64,000 nt of DNA from Dendrophyllia cribrosa (taxonomy: Eukaryota; Cnidaria; Anthozoa; Scleractinia; Dendrophylliidae): positions 41,910,280 to 41,974,279 of the forward strand of contig JAJLRJ010000005.1 in assembly GCA_024195265.1 (NCBI GenBank). The letters run 5' to 3'. Of this stretch, positions 1 to 12,036 are shown in pieces (positions within the stretch are counted from its first letter, which is position 1; every line of letters begins with the position of its first letter). The notes beneath the pieces were generated by a model. The model worked only from the letters and a program-made list of their open reading frames with translations, made no database searches and had not been told where the DNA came from. Position numbers and translations under genes: made by a program.

Positions 1-530
1 CTCCAAATTAATGGTTACTTCAAATTGGTAGTGACTATAGTGTCACTCAAGATTTGGGATTTGTGCTGTGCATGATGCTTCAAATGGATAGTGACTTTTA
101 AGTGTCTCTCAAGAGTCGGGATTATTTGTACTGTGATGCTCCAAACTGATAGTGACTAGTGTCACTCAAGATTCGGGATTATTTGTGCTATGATGCTCCA
201 AATTGACAGCCACTAGTGTCACTCAAGAGTCATTATTATTTGTACTGTGATGCTCCAAATTGACAGCCACTATAGTGTCACTAAAAAGTCGATTATTATT
301 TGTGCTGTGATGCTCCAAAATGATTAGATAGTGACTATTGTCACTCAAGATTCAGGATTATTTGTACTGCGATGTTCCAAATTGATGGTGACTATAAGTG
401 ACACTAAAGATTCATTATTATTTGTACTGTGATGCTCAAAATTGTTAGTGACTAGTGTCACTTAAGATTCAGGATTATTTGTACTGTCTTCCTCCAAATT
501 GGCCTTAAATAAGTGTCACTCAAGAGTCAG
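1..530. repeat. 60-bp tandem repeat array
   Basis: About nine head-to-tail copies of a unit near 60 bp fill the window start and probably continue off its left edge. Each unit has a GATGCTCCAAA block, a GTGACTAGTGTCACTCAAGA block (itself a short palindrome around TAGTG/CACTA) and an ATTATTTGTACTGT block. Copies differ by scattered substitutions and small indels, so the array is moderately old. No reading frame is conserved across units. Confidence 0.9.
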
Positions 531-1516
531 GATGTGAAACCTTTATATGTGGAAGGTAAGTGTCTTCTCTAGACATTTTTGGGGTTGCTTGATATAAATT
601 TAACAATACCCATTATAACAGCTGGACAGACAGAGAAATTTTGCACTACACTGTATGTCAAATAGCATTTAATCTATGAACACACTTGCAGAGAACATTA
701 AAGCAGACTGATTGGAGGAAATCACTGACACAGACACAGTCAGTTCACAAAAGGTCAAGATTGTGTGGTGAAAACTGTCTCCACCCATCAATGAAAAAGT
801 TCCATAGTAAAATTGTACTGTCAAAATGTTGATAAGCATCAATTATCTGTCCTTCCTCAAAATTATTGAAGAAATGTATATACAAGGGCCAGTCTCAGGA
901 GCTACCCAAAATCTCAATCCACATGTACTCACTCCGACTTGCACTCTAATGTTTACTGAACATTTCTTCTTGAGACTTTTTGTTTTAAAGGAATTTAACA
1001 TTTAGTAACTTGGAAAACATTGTCGTCACCTGAGGGAGATCAGCCTTCAGAAGTCAAAGTGTTTGGAGTATTCCAGGTTGAGAGGATATCAAAGTTTTAC
1101 CAGCTGCTGATAAAAAATAGCTTGTGTGCAGAGTACTTGCAAAGCAGAGATTCTTCAAGGATCAACCTGAGAAGAAGCAATCCTGGATTCTAATTCAACT
1201 GTGAATACAGGAAGCTTGGTGAGATTTTCATTTGTCAGCAATATTGTTCATCAGGCCTCCAGTATGCAATTTGCTGTATTGTTAGACACAAAATTGCAGA
1301 TTTTGAGGCTTCTGATCATGAAGGCAACCTAAGAAAAACACGTTCAAGTGCATTTGTACATGTGTAGCTTTTCAAAGCTATAAAATCTAATTATGGTGAT
1401 TATACCTAATGATAATTCTAATCCATGAGTTATTGTCACAATTTTGGGAAAAAATACAATGCATTGCAAATTTCTGTTTTGATTTTACAAAAGATGAAGT
1501 AACTTGAATTGTGCAA
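531..1516. other. Unassigned AT-rich DNA
   Basis: I see no gene, RNA or repeat that I can name here. Open frames are short on both strands and show no codon pattern or domain motif. Confidence 0.5.
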
Positions 1517-2372
1517 TTAAGGTGGCTCGACTGGGTTTTTTGGCAACACAACATTCCAACTTTGAACACCCCTAATACTCCACTGACTGAGCTCGGTCAC
1601 AAAAGCTGCTTCATACATATACTAGAGATAAAATTAACTTTCCAAAAAAGTAGATTTGATTAACATCGGTGTTACCATAACAACGATCTGATGACGTCAT
1701 AGTTTTTGCATATTAGTAATTTTCTCAACATCAAGACCTAAACTACTGTGCTGCTACTGTTACCAGAGCCACTTAAACTAAACTAACCAATCGGATTACA
1801 GGAAACGAACAATACATTCCAACTAAAAATCATTTAAGCCAATCAACAGCGCAAAGAAAACAATGACCCAAAGCGCAAAATGTGACCTTTCACGCAAAAA
1901 CAATACTTTACTGAATGGCTATCCATTCGAAAGGCAAAACGCACGGCTAGTGAACGGATAAAAAACAGACGGCCCAGCCATTTAAAACGGTTAATACCAT
2001 GAACGGATGAGGATCTTGAATGGATGAAGTTGAACGGTAGAAGAAAAATTTTAAACAGCTAAAACGGATATCGAAAAATTTTGAGCAAACAATCAAAGAC
2101 GCAAAGGAACAATTAAAATCGAAACCCAAGTCTTTTTCGGTCTTAAAATCAAAACTCTTCAAGTAAATTGCAGGCTTAATGTTTACATTTACCGAATCGA
2201 GCCCTTTATTATAAGGATGATGAAACCATATCACATTTATACTGTTCGAGCACTGCATGTACTAACCGAAGCGTAACTCTGCGTTTTGCTAAAATTTGCA
2301 TACAGGACAGTGTTGGTAACGCAACACACTTTTTGACTGTCCGCTTCAAAGGGATGGACCATTTAATTTTTG

Positions 2373-2394
2373 TGGGGGGGGGGGGGGGGGGGGT
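2373..2394. repeat. Poly-G tract
   Basis: An uninterrupted run of about 20 G residues, a likely polymerase-slippage site and possible assembly uncertainty. Confidence 0.9.
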
Positions 2395-2830
2395 TTGGGC
2401 AATACCAAAAAAAAATTCCTGCAGAAGAAATTTAAGAGAGAAAAAAATTGCATGTGCACAAGAAAGCATGTGAAAAAAAATTCAAGCATTTTGCTTTCAT
2501 TTCCAAGTATCGTTTCGGCAATAGATCGAATGACTACGTACTCTGGAGGTGATTCTCTTTTGAATGTGTGTTTATACTATTCTATGAATAGTGAGATGTT
2601 TATATCCAAAAGGTTTCAAATTACTTTTGACATATGCAAATGGAGTGGCGAGCGAACGAAAACAAAAATATTAAATCAACTGTCAAGTCACCAGCCAAGA
2701 CTAAGAGCTCTTTCGATAGCCATTGAAATGGCTGAAAATCTTTTTAAACGTTTGTGAACAGATAAACATGGCCGTTCGTTTTTGTCTAAACGGATACTAA
2801 CATCAGCTGTTCGAACGGGTGAATATTTTA

Positions 2831-2864
2831 TCAATCAATCAATCAAATCTTTATTTTAACACGG
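2831..2864 (-). repeat. LINE-like 3' tail fragment
   Basis: Read on the minus strand it is AATAAAG followed by TTGA repeats. This resembles the simple-repeat 3' end of CR1/L2-type LINEs. Only the tail is recognisable, and the assignment is an inference. Confidence 0.35.
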
Positions 2865-3381
2865 TAAAAAATTCATTCATCTGAACAGATAACCCAAGCC
2901 GTTCGAACCGCTGAATAAATTTTTTGAACGGCTAGCAGCAGCCGTTTGATTATGGCTGAAGATTTTTTTGAACGGCTAACCGCTAGCGATGTAGAATGGA
3001 TAATAATTATTGGAAGTCAATGTAAAAATACACTTGCGGACTGTTCTAGGTGAAACTCGTCAAGTTCACTCGAGTTTGCGATGCGACTGCCCAACGACTG
3101 CTTTTTGCATTGTTCACTATTTTCTTCTCCCTGGCTTCAAATATGCATCCCTTTCAACCCTCGCACAGCCATAAAAAGCAGCAGAAAGAAACCTTCTCGA
3201 ATACAGCTGGTATTCATCCACAGATTTCCTTTGCGTGGTCTTTTGACAAGTTATCTTTTTCTGATTTTTTTGTTCTGAACGTTGATTGGCTCAAACGTCA
3301 GTTGGAATGTATTGTTCGTTTCCTGTAATCCGATTGGTTAGTTTAGTTTAAGTAACCCGGTAACAGTAGCATAGCACAGTA

Positions 3382-3816
3382 AAACGACTGTATGCTACTT
3401 GTAGTCTGGATGCAAGCTAGTCTTCAAGACTGCAAAGTTTGAAAAAAGTCTATTAGAGCATTTTCGAATAAAATTGGGTTGAATATTTTCCATCAAAAAT
3501 TTAAAAATTTGCATTACTTTTTGTTAATTCATCAATACCAGCATTTTCCTAACAAATTGAAACTATTTTTACCATATATTATTCATGTGTCATAAAACTA
3601 CATTCCTTGAAAGTTTTAACTGTTTGCTTTTAAATACTAGATTTCAGTTAATGCGATCACAGAAGCAGTCTTAAATATGCTCATTCTTATATTCACAGAA
3701 GTAAAACTTTTGTTAGGCGTTTATTGAACAAGTACTAGTCGATGAAATTTTTAAAAATCTTTTGATCTAAAGAAGCAAAGTCTTACATCTAGACTATAAG
3801 CGGCATACAGTCGTTT
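3382..3816. mobile_element. Tc1/mariner-like MITE, TA target duplication
   Basis: This 435-bp insert sits in the right arm of the larger foldback. It starts AAACGACTGTATGC and ends with the inverted GCATACAGTCGTTT, with TIR similarity of about 30 bp including a TAGTCTRGATG block. The intact left arm of the host element shows the empty site: the host sequence is continuous where the insert sits, and TA flanks both ends. The family is inferred from the TA duplication and TIRs. There is no coding capacity. Confidence 0.75.
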
Positions 3817-4060
3817 TAAAAGTTTAGGTCTAGATGTTGAGAAAATTACTAATATGCAAAAACCGTGACATCATCAGATCGTTGTTATGGTAAAACCGAT
3901 GTCAGTCAAATCTACTTTTTTGGAAAGTTCATTTCATCTTTAGTATATGTATGAAGCAGCTTGCCTGACCGAGCTCAGACAGTGGAGTACACTGTATCAG
4001 CCACTCAAAGTTGGGATGTTATGTTACCAAAAAAAAAAAAAAACAGTCAAGCCACCTTAA

Positions 4061-5280
4061 GTTACTTAATAAGGTGATTCCTAGAAATAAAAGTTGACAT
4101 AAAATTTTCTTTAAACTTTCCCTGATTGTTTTCCCACAATAAAGTGATCTGAAATCTGCAATAAAAAATTTAGGTCACCGCAAGCTCGTTTAGGAGATAT
4201 AATTGTCTCAAGTTACCCTTTAAATCCTTGCAACTGCACTTACAATGTATCAAGCGCATGTTTATTCCAACAGCTCACACTAAGTTTTGCAGAGACTAGA
4301 AGCACAGCTTTAAATATATTTATGAAATAACAAAATAGATGTAATGTGTTAACCAAACGGAACAATTTGATATTTGTTTTATGGCACAGGCACAATGCCT
4401 AAAAAGGACTATTAACTAAAACTATTCGTCGGGTGCGTGATCTCGAGGATAGAATTTTGTGTCCACAAGCGATGGCTACGTATACTTTTTTTTCTGACAT
4501 GATTTTTTTTTTAAGTTTTACAGCACAAAGAGGAGCTGGACTAAAAAAGAATGAAATTATGCAAAAAAAAGATAGGTCACCAAGCTCATTTAGGAGAAAA
4601 CAACCTCTTATTTACTTAGAGAACTGAATCCTCAAAGGAAACCCTATATTGCTTCGGAGTGCACGCGCTCGTGCATGCGCAAATGACGCAAGATATTATG
4701 TGCAGTAGTGATGCGCAATGCAATACTAGGGCATCACCTTAACAACAAAAGATCTCAGTACACGTCTGATAAAATGCAATCCACATGACATGGTGTACTT
4801 AAATTCAGTGACTTATAGTAACTGTTGTTGGCTAAAATATCAATGAATTATAAAAATGAAATTAATTTTATTGTAAAAAAAAACACAAATCATATAACCT
4901 TGATAAACAGTTACAGCAAATTTAAGTCACCAATTGAGGTTAATTTGTCCATTCTAATTATACATGCATGGTGGCCGATTTATTATTGCTGCGAGCCCCC
5001 AGGCGAGTAGTACACTAATCTTTGGTTTGTCTGTGGTTGCTTGGGTTCCCTGTGCTTTATGTTCTGCTGCTGCAGTCTTGATTTTTGGATTTTTTATGTT
5101 TGTCACGATGATTTTGAGCAAGCGTACGTCCAGCGGTGTCATCATAACTTAAATGTGCCTGGATCTGGATGCATCTTTCGCCGTCCATATCCGTCCATAG
5201 CACATGCTTGCTTCTCTTCGCTTCTTCGATATTTGCAAATGTATCATGCCAAATTCAAACTTATTTGTTGCTGGAAGCAT
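4061..5280. other. Unassigned DNA
   Basis: Several ORFs of 60-86 codons overlap on both strands near 4950-5300. One frame would encode a hydrophobic stretch (AVLIFGFFMFVTMILSK). No start context, splice sites or homology that I recognise supports a gene. Confidence 0.4.
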
Positions 5281-5425
5281 TCAAGGTCACGAATGATTTA
5301 ATGACATTTCACGGGGAAGGCAATGTTCTTTTATGAGTTTTTCAGGGTTGTTACGTGCTCAGAGTTTGCCGACTGAACAATGGACCGGAGTAACTGCAGA
5401 ATACCCTGCCATTTCGAGTGCCTCA

Positions 5426-5833
5426 GGCCCGGTTCAGACGCCGAACTTTTCATGAGCTGAACTTAATTGGAATTTGGACCGACCCAAATTAACAAAAGTA
5501 CGCCTGTTGATTCAGACGCCAAACTTAATTAGCCGAACTTAATTCAGTTTGAAGAGAAACAAATCGAAAGGTCAGCGATTTTCAGGCAAAGATGTCAGAA
5601 CACGCACCAGTCATTATAATAATTTATGCATTAGGTTCAGCTCATGAAAAGTTCGGCGTCTGAATCAAAGCCGTTCCAAACCCGAAATTCCCGGCTGAGC
5701 CAGGCGGAAAGAACGGCTGGGCCATTCCAAATTCAAATAGCCGTTCTTAACTGATTCAGACACCGAACTTTTCATGTACCTAATTCAAGGTATTAGGTTC
5801 GGCTCATGAAAAGTTTGGCGTCTGAACCGGGCC
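5426..5833. mobile_element. MITE with GGCCCGGTTCAGACG termini
   Basis: A 408-bp element. The left end GGCCCGGTTCAGACGCCGAA is mirrored at the right end, followed inward on both sides by CTTTTCATGAGC. TCA flanks both ends, giving a 3-bp target duplication. GG-starting termini with a 3-bp duplication would fit PIF/Harbinger, which is an inference. A sub-terminal GTTCGGCGTCTGAA block repeats internally. Confidence 0.75.
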
Positions 5834-5882
5834 TCAGGAAAAAAGTCTGTACGCGGTAGCCAGTGGCAGTATGAAGACATGA

Positions 5883-6056
5883 CAAGACAACATATTTTCT
5901 TGCCTACGCGGTACGCAGTCGTTAAATAATCCAAGAGGACAGGGCAATATTTTTTCTTGCCTATGCGGTACGCAGAACACAGTCGTTAAATAATCCAGAG
6001 GACAGGGCAATATTTTTTCTTGCTACACAGTACACAGTCGTTAAATAATTCAAGTG
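5883..6056. repeat. ~60-bp minisatellite, three units
   Basis: Three direct units share AGGACAGGGCAATATTTT, CTTGCCTAYGCGGTACGCAG and CAGTCGTTAAATAATYCA blocks. Units two and three are nearly identical apart from small indels. Confidence 0.85.
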
Positions 6057-6260
6057 TGTTGCCTACGTGTTACGCGATACGCAGTCGGCGGCTAAGAGTT
6101 TGCCGATTGAACAATGGATCACAAAGGGCATTCATCAAGGTCATGAACAATTTAGTGACATTTCGCGGGGAAGGCAATGTTTTGTTTTATGAGTTTTTCA
6201 GCGTTGTTACAATTGTACGTGCTCAGAGTTTGCCGATTGAACAATGGATCACAAAGACCT

Positions 6261-7349
6261 ACTTATATGTAATTTAATTCGATTGCAATTTTGAAGGCAA
6301 GGACCAACGTAACAAAACAGAAGCACCGGATCCAAATTGAGGATTTAATCAGCTATACATAATAGCAAATCAGCCTTGCTTTTTTTGTTTATGTAATTCG
6401 AAAATTATGGTAATTGACCCAATAAATAAATTTATGAAATTATCAAAATCTGTACTGTTTCCGTTATGTTTTACTGCCCAGCATCTGCTCGCAGCATTAT
6501 CATTACAATTTGTAACCTCTAGTTATATGTTATATTCATGCTGATCAACCTGACTAGCCTCATTTTAGAGTAAAATATCTTTTGAATTTTGCATGTGCAA
6601 ATTTAGCATTACATTATAAAAGGATATGGCTGCCATTTATGAAAAAGGTCTATGATGAAGTAACCTTTAATATTAGTCTAGATTGATCTGACACAAAAGC
6701 CCAACTAAATAAATAAAACTAAATACAAATAAATAAAACTAAATAAATACCAGTTTTAGACAAAAACACCTCACCAAAAATAAGTATTATGGCATATCGT
6801 AACACAAATTTCAAAATCAGAAAGGAGAAAATGTACTAGCAAGCATTGCATAACTTAGTGGGAAATTAAAGTGTCTCTAGTCTATTATCCTTTAATCCTC
6901 AACATCAAAATACATATTCTCCTTCCTTGTCCCCATGTTTCTTATACATGTAGAGAAAGTGGCTGGGAAAAGTTGTTAAAGAAAATTAACTTTGCATGAT
7001 CATTAATCCTTTATTCTCCTGATCTCTCGGTTGATTAAGAATTGATATTACAAGGAGAAATTTGATGCTGATCACTGTATAGTATTACCACAAGGGTACT
7101 ACACAGGTTTCAATATTGATCATGATAGTTAATGACATGTCATGAAAAATGTCTTTGTTAATTATGACTTTAACTTTTGACAACAGAAGACATTGCTGCC
7201 TGGATGGGAGTATCAGCTGACAGTTGATTTTCGGTCAGTCTACCCGAATGAGCTGAGATAATAAACAAGCACCAGCAACTTGCAATAATATTATTAGCCA
7301 TCAACAGGTAAAGAGACTGGAAAGAGAATGTAAACCTCATGATTTAAAT
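6261..7349. other. Unassigned DNA with an AAATAAATAAAACT repeat
   Basis: There is no gene evidence. Positions 6703-6750 hold a short imperfect repeat of AAATAAATAAAACT. The stretch 6996-7085, with ATTAATCCTTTATTCTCCTG and CAAGGAGAAATTTGATGCTG, resembles a dispersed repeat that I associate with coral genomes. That association is recollection, not a search result. Confidence 0.4.
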
Positions 7350-7373
7350 AGATTAATTTGTTATTCATTTCAG

Positions 7374-7626
7374 TGCTAAATGATTTATGCAATGGTTCAA
7401 ACATTTACCAGGACACCCAGGAATTTCATATATGGAAAATGAAATGGTTCATGTCAGCATTTGTTCCTTACACTTTCCATTCTATTTCAAGAACAGATAA
7501 CATATCCTTCATTGACATGAAATTTTTCATCCATTTAGTCACCAGTATGAAGGTGATGTTTTCTATGCGGAGTACCGTACCTGAAAGCATTATTGACCAT
7601 TTCCGAGTGATGAAAATATTGGCAAG
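7374..7626 (+). CDS. Possible internal exon, hypothetical
   Basis: A 253-bp block is bounded by a good acceptor (TTATTCATTTCAG, ending 7373) and a GTAAAT donor at 7627. It is open in the plus frame that reads NDLCNGSNIYQDTQEFHIWK onward for about 84 codons. No domain is recognised and no neighbouring exon was found. The minus strand is also open over much of the block, which weakens the case. It could equally be part of a dispersed repeat. Confidence 0.2.
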
Positions 7627-7639
7627 GTAAATGTTATAA

Positions 7640-9540
7640 CTAAAAAGACTTGTCATTGTACTTATATGCAAGACTATGTCTAGATCTGTTTACTTGTTGT
7701 TATCTACTGTAGTCAAACTCAAGAGATTAACCCTTGAAAATATTTCTTTTGGTGTAAAGTTAGTGGCAATCTAAAATGTGATACTTACAGTCATCCAAAT
7801 CCTGGTGTTCAGTTTTTACTTGATGTGTGAAGGCTGCCTACAAGATTTTAAATGGAAAAGGAGTTAGTTTCTAAAGAAACTGAGGTTGTGTCATTGGGGA
7901 AGTTAAACATGAAAATTGGTTTTATCAAATGAACTGTAAATTGCCCACCATAAATGATGCCATTCTTTCATTGGCATATAGTTTGTTTTAATTTGCTTAT
8001 AACTAATTATAACACAAAGGCATTCGTGACTCTTTCCACAGTGAAGCAAAGGACAGCATATAACATGTGTATATATATACCTATTCAAAGGCATAGTCGA
8101 GGAATCTTCCACAATATCTGAACTTCAAGACTACTTTGGACCAATTGCACAAGTTTATTACAATAAATAAGTAGGTGTAGTGAAGAACTGAAATATTAAA
8201 TTCTTGAACAAGGGAAGATGCTGATTCAAGGCTTGTTCTCTGACATTGTGTTGTGCTGTAAGACCAGACAAATTTGCTCCTCACTGTCATTATCCATCCA
8301 GTTGTAAATAGGAAGCTGGCGATCTGCTAGGAGTAATTCTATGGACAGACTAGTATCCCATCCTGGGGGTAAATGTGATGATCATAGCTGCTTCATGTTA
8401 TAATAACTGGAAATAAATCTTGATTTGATGACAAACTACACTCCCTGGTTTATGAGATTGGAAGAAACTTCTCTATACCTTAATTGTTAACACCATAAAG
8501 TCATTTGAGATTCACTGCTGATTATCATGCATTTTCATACCCCAAAACAATGGAAAAGTAAATTTTGAACCAAGGCAAATTTTGACCCACAACATATACA
8601 TGTATTACTGACAGCAAATTTATGCAGTACATAGTAAACTATAATTATAGACAGTGACTGAAAGGAGTCTATCAATTCAAGCTTGTAAGCTTCCTGTAGA
8701 CTCCATAATCACATTTAATACAGCTTAAGAACCAATCATGTAAATTAAATTTATAGGTGTGATGGAAGTTAAATAAATTTGAAAACTGAAAGTTGATCCC
8801 AGACATCCTTTGAAATGGCTTTAAAATCACCTTGTTCAAGGACCATTGGTCTCACTTTCATGCTTGACTAAAGATGTTGAGATTTTATCCACAAACAATC
8901 TTGCACTTAGCAAAATTTTGATCATGTAATTTTTTTTATAAGATCAGGCAAACCAACAGTAGATGAAGCAGACTGATTTCTAAGCCATTTGAAAAGGACA
9001 TCTTGGATCAACCCTGTCTGGTCCATTTGTGTATGAGGGAAAGAAACCTTTTATATATTATCATATGACCCATACAGCCCTGCCTGTCTTTTCTTTGCAA
9101 AACCATTTATGAAAGTCCCATATTAGGGCTGACGCATTTGTGCAAGCTGGGCCTAAAAAAGCTGTCAGGCCCATACTACAACAGCATAAAATTATGTCCT
9201 TGTATGTTAAAATTTGAAACAATTTTGTCTCCAGATTGGATTGGGAAAATAATTGGCTCTCAGTCAATTTGTGCACAGAGCTTGCTGGGTCCATACGCCA
9301 TTATCTTAGGCCAAATGCTTTATCATCTGGCCCTCCCACACAGTCAAATAAGTATGCACATTGATTATTCAAAACCATCTTGCTTCCGGTTTTCCCAGCG
9401 GACAAAACAAAAAACATTCTCATACTCATTGATAATTCATCATTTTCAACAAAGAAAATCGTAAGTGTGACAGCGGTTTGGAAATCTGGGCTTAATTACA
9501 GTGTAGCATAGATATTGGCAATATTATTCTTTTGTTTTCT
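7640..9540. other. Unassigned DNA
   Basis: AT-rich DNA in which I recognise no gene, tRNA or defined repeat. ORFs of 60-108 codons on both strands lack supporting features. Confidence 0.45.
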
Positions 9541-9783
9541 GTGTTTAATGATCAGTTTTAGAAGCTATATCAAACACTCAAGTGTGTTTCATCAGATATC
9601 CAAACACCAAGATGCGGGTTAAAAAAACTCAGTGAGCTGTACCTTGTTTATTCCAAAATGGTAAGCAATTTATTATTCTTTTGTTTGCATGTCAATTAGC
9701 CCTCTTTGCCTCATTTTTGCGTGAAAATTCTGTTATATTTTGTACATGCTGATGAGGCAACAAGGGCAAATTAACATACATAT

Positions 9784-10256
9784 AGAGCAGTTTACAATTG
9801 AGTGTGAAAAGTACAGTGTAATTACACAATTGCTTTGGTTTTTCATTACAGCTACGCTTTGTGATTGGCTTAAAAATCTCGCGCCACTTTCTCAACCAAT
9901 CAGAAGTAAAGCCAAAAGCAATCGTGACTTGCTTGCACGCATTTTCCCATGCTTGGCACCGCCGACATGTAATTGCTTCGAGCTCTGATTGGTTTGTTGG
10001 ATTGTTTACGACCGCTGTGATTGGTCAGAGTAATGATTACTTAATAGGCCATTTCCGAGTTACGTTATGCCTCGTTGTCAAAGCGAGGCTAGGTGCACAA
10101 CCTTTCATATGGAAATGAGTTTTTATTCAAATGCAAATAAAACTCATTTTCATATGAAAGGTTGTGCACCTAGCCTCGCTTTGACAACGAGGCATAACGT
10201 AACTCGGAAATGGTCTATTGGTTTTAGTTTTACCACACTTAATTGAAAACTGCTCT
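9784..10256. mobile_element. MITE with AGAGCAGTTTWCAATT termini, interrupted
   Basis: The left end AGAGCAGTTTACAATTGAGTG is mirrored by CACTTAATTGAAAACTGCTCT at the right end. The interior holds CTCGCGCCACTTTCTCAACC and several GATTGG (CCAAT-box-like) motifs. A second foldback (10043-10219) sits inside near the right end, so the uninterrupted element would be about 296 bp. I recall this as an abundant coral MITE. There is no coding capacity. Confidence 0.8.
10043..10219. mobile_element. Palindromic foldback element, copy 1
   Basis: A 177-bp near-perfect hairpin with arms of about 80 bp. It starts AATAGGCCATTTCCGAGT, carries GCGAGGCTAGGTGC and CCTTTCATATG mid-arm, and ends with the exact mirror. 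The loop is about 20 bp of A/T-rich sequence. It is inserted in the right part of the surrounding MITE. A second copy lies at 21376-21560. Confidence 0.9.
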
Positions 10257-11024
10257 AAAAGAATTATAATAAATTGACCACCATTTTGGAATAAGGTGTA
10301 TTCAACCCACTTCTTGTGTTAGATAAGTACTGTAGATGAAACACTCTTCCTTGACTGATCAGAGCATGCATATGGATTAATGACCGTCACAGAAAATTCA
10401 ATTACTACATGTACAAGTGCAACTGTACTGACTATTTTTGACAAATGGGCTGACAAGACAATAGTACATTACAGTACCATACTACGACTCAACTTACACT
10501 AACATGACTACAACTACATAATACTGAACAGAAAAAAACGGACAACAGATCGTGACAACTGGGTCAGGAATATCTCTTCCTGTCCCTTTGACAAGACTGA
10601 AAACCCAGTACTTTAATCATATGGAATCACTCAGTGAAGCCTACACATATACCTATACTGAGACCATATTGTATTCTCTTGTCAAAGAGATCTATCAGAG
10701 CCAGCCAAGGACAATATCAAGTAGAATAGCTTCTACTATACAGTCCACCTCTACAACAGACAGCAATTTGACTAAAGATACGGCAGGTACTTAAACGACT
10801 GAAAACCGACAAAGACATTGTCATACTACCGGCAGACAAAGGACGACTGTTGCTATGGACAAAACAGACTACTATAAAAAAAATGGACATTTGTTAACGA
10901 CTGAACACGCCTATGAAGAACTAAAACGAGAACTGACTCCCGCACTTCAAAGAAGACTAATAAGGGTAAACTACTTGGTCTTGACAATACATGCTACTTC
11001 CGACTGAGAAGTTGTGGCCCCGGT

Positions 11025-12036
11025 TGTTCAAAAGGTGGATAGCGCTATCCACCGGATAAATCACTATCCAGTGGATAAGCATTAGCAAAACCAATTGTGC
11101 TATCCACTGGATACTGATTTATCCGATGGATAGCGCTATCCAGGGGCACCCAACGACTGAATGTTTCGAAATACGTCAGAAATGTCTAATATGTAGTTCT
11201 CTATGCTTTAGAAGCCTGTTTGGTTAATTTGAAGCTGCCCTAAAAAATATTTATCTGTTCGGATATCTTAGGGGAACTTTGGTTGCTTCGAAAGTTCTAG
11301 GGGGCTTTTTTTCCTCATCCGAAAGTTTTAGCTATCCTGATGGGTATTTTCGAAAGTTCGAGGACATGGAGTAGCCAATACTTTCATCAGAAAATTTTAG
11401 GGGACATTTTTTATATACTTGTGCGTATCGCAATTTAGCGAAAATACTAGGCAATATAAATGCTCATCCGAATATTATAGGTGTAAAACCTATTCATCCG
11501 AAAACGTTAGGGGGTGTAAATTATACGAATGGCACTGAGTCTTCCCTTATGGTTCCAAACAGCAGGATCTAAACTCAGTTGTTCTACTGCATTCATATAC
11601 AGGATTCATCTTTGTTCCGTTTGTTTGATTGTGTTTATAGCGGAGCTCTCGCGTGCCGAAGGCCCGCTCGCGTAATGCCAGTCAATTTGCCTGATGCCCG
11701 GCCCTTAATGAAAGCCCTGCCTGTGCTCACCAAAATTTTTAGCAGCTTTTAACGACAGACGAAAATTTTAGCGGACAAAAAAAAACATTCGAAAATTATG
11801 AGACATAAAAAAGGGAACGCATTATTTCCGAAATTTCTAGGGCAACTTCATGGTTTTCGCATTATTTTCGAAAATTCTAGGGCAACTTCATGGTTTTCCG
11901 AAAAACCTCGAAAAGTCTAGGGAATCGCTCAGTGATATTTTTCGAAATATTTAGCCAACCTTCCATCCGAACAGATATTTTACCGAAACATTTCGTTGGG
12001 TGCCCCGGGCTATCCACCTTTTGAACAACCGGGGCC
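11025..12036. mobile_element. GTTGTTCAAAAGGTGGATAG MITE, split by a nested element
   Basis: The outer ends read GGCCCCGGTTGTTCAAAAGG and its mirror CCTTTTGAACAACCGGGGCC. The interior alternates GGATAGCGCTATCCAC and GATAAATCACTATCC, giving strong self-pairing. Without the inserted 866-bp element it would be about 146 bp. Two more copies lie at 14672-14825 and 62484-62624. It lies within the Penelope remnant. Confidence 0.85.
11142..12007. mobile_element. 866-bp nonautonomous DNA element with ~8-bp target duplication
   Basis: It starts AGGGGCACCCAACGACTGAA and ends with the inverted TTTCGTTGGGTGCCCC. The duplicated target is CGCTATCC on the left and GGCTATCC on the right (7 of 8 identical), which fits hAT-type insertion. 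The interior is built from many diverged short units of the form CGAAAATTYTAGGGG in both orientations. No transposase frame is present. Confidence 0.75.

Larger units (their letters stand above)
1517..4060. mobile_element. 2.5-kb foldback DNA element, TTAAGGTGGC-ended
   Basis: The left end begins TTAAGGTGGCTCGA and the right end closes with the inverted form CAAGCCACCTTAA. The arms match in inverted orientation: 1517-1850 pairs with 3265-3380 plus 3819-4060. Examples are the GATCTGATGACGTCAT region pairing with ATCATCAGATCG, and CCAATCGGATTACAGG pairing with its reverse complement near 3320. The TTAA at both ends suggests TTAA-target insertion, as in Kolobok or piggyBac elements, but no transposase is present. 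The unique middle (about 1860-3260) holds many AACGGCTG-like short repeats, a G homopolymer and a TCAA-repeat LINE-like tail. The right arm is split by a younger MITE at 3382-3816. Confidence 0.75.
5281..6260. repeat. Duplicated ~100-bp segment (three copies)
   Basis: A segment containing TCAAGGTCAYGAA, TGACATTTC, GGGGAAGGCAATGTT and CAGAGTTTGCCGA occurs at 5281-5385 and again at 6135-6250. A shorter third copy of the AGAGTTTGCCGATTGAACAA part lies at 6087-6130. The copies are in direct orientation and separated by the MITE and minisatellite described separately. Confidence 0.7.
9608..10316. repeat. Inverted flanks around a nested MITE pair
   Basis: The sequence ACCTTGTTTATTCCAAAATGG (9640-9660) is mirrored by CCATTTTGGAATAAGGTG (10282-10299), with weaker pairing outside of it. 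This suggests an older foldback that received the MITE at 9784-10256. The neighbouring GTGTTTCATCAGATATCCAA motif (9583) recurs diverged at 22388, so the outer sequence is itself repetitive. Confidence 0.45.

Noticed and set aside
1..530. CRISPR-like array
   Set aside because: The units are contiguous 60-bp tandem repeats without unique spacers, in eukaryotic DNA.
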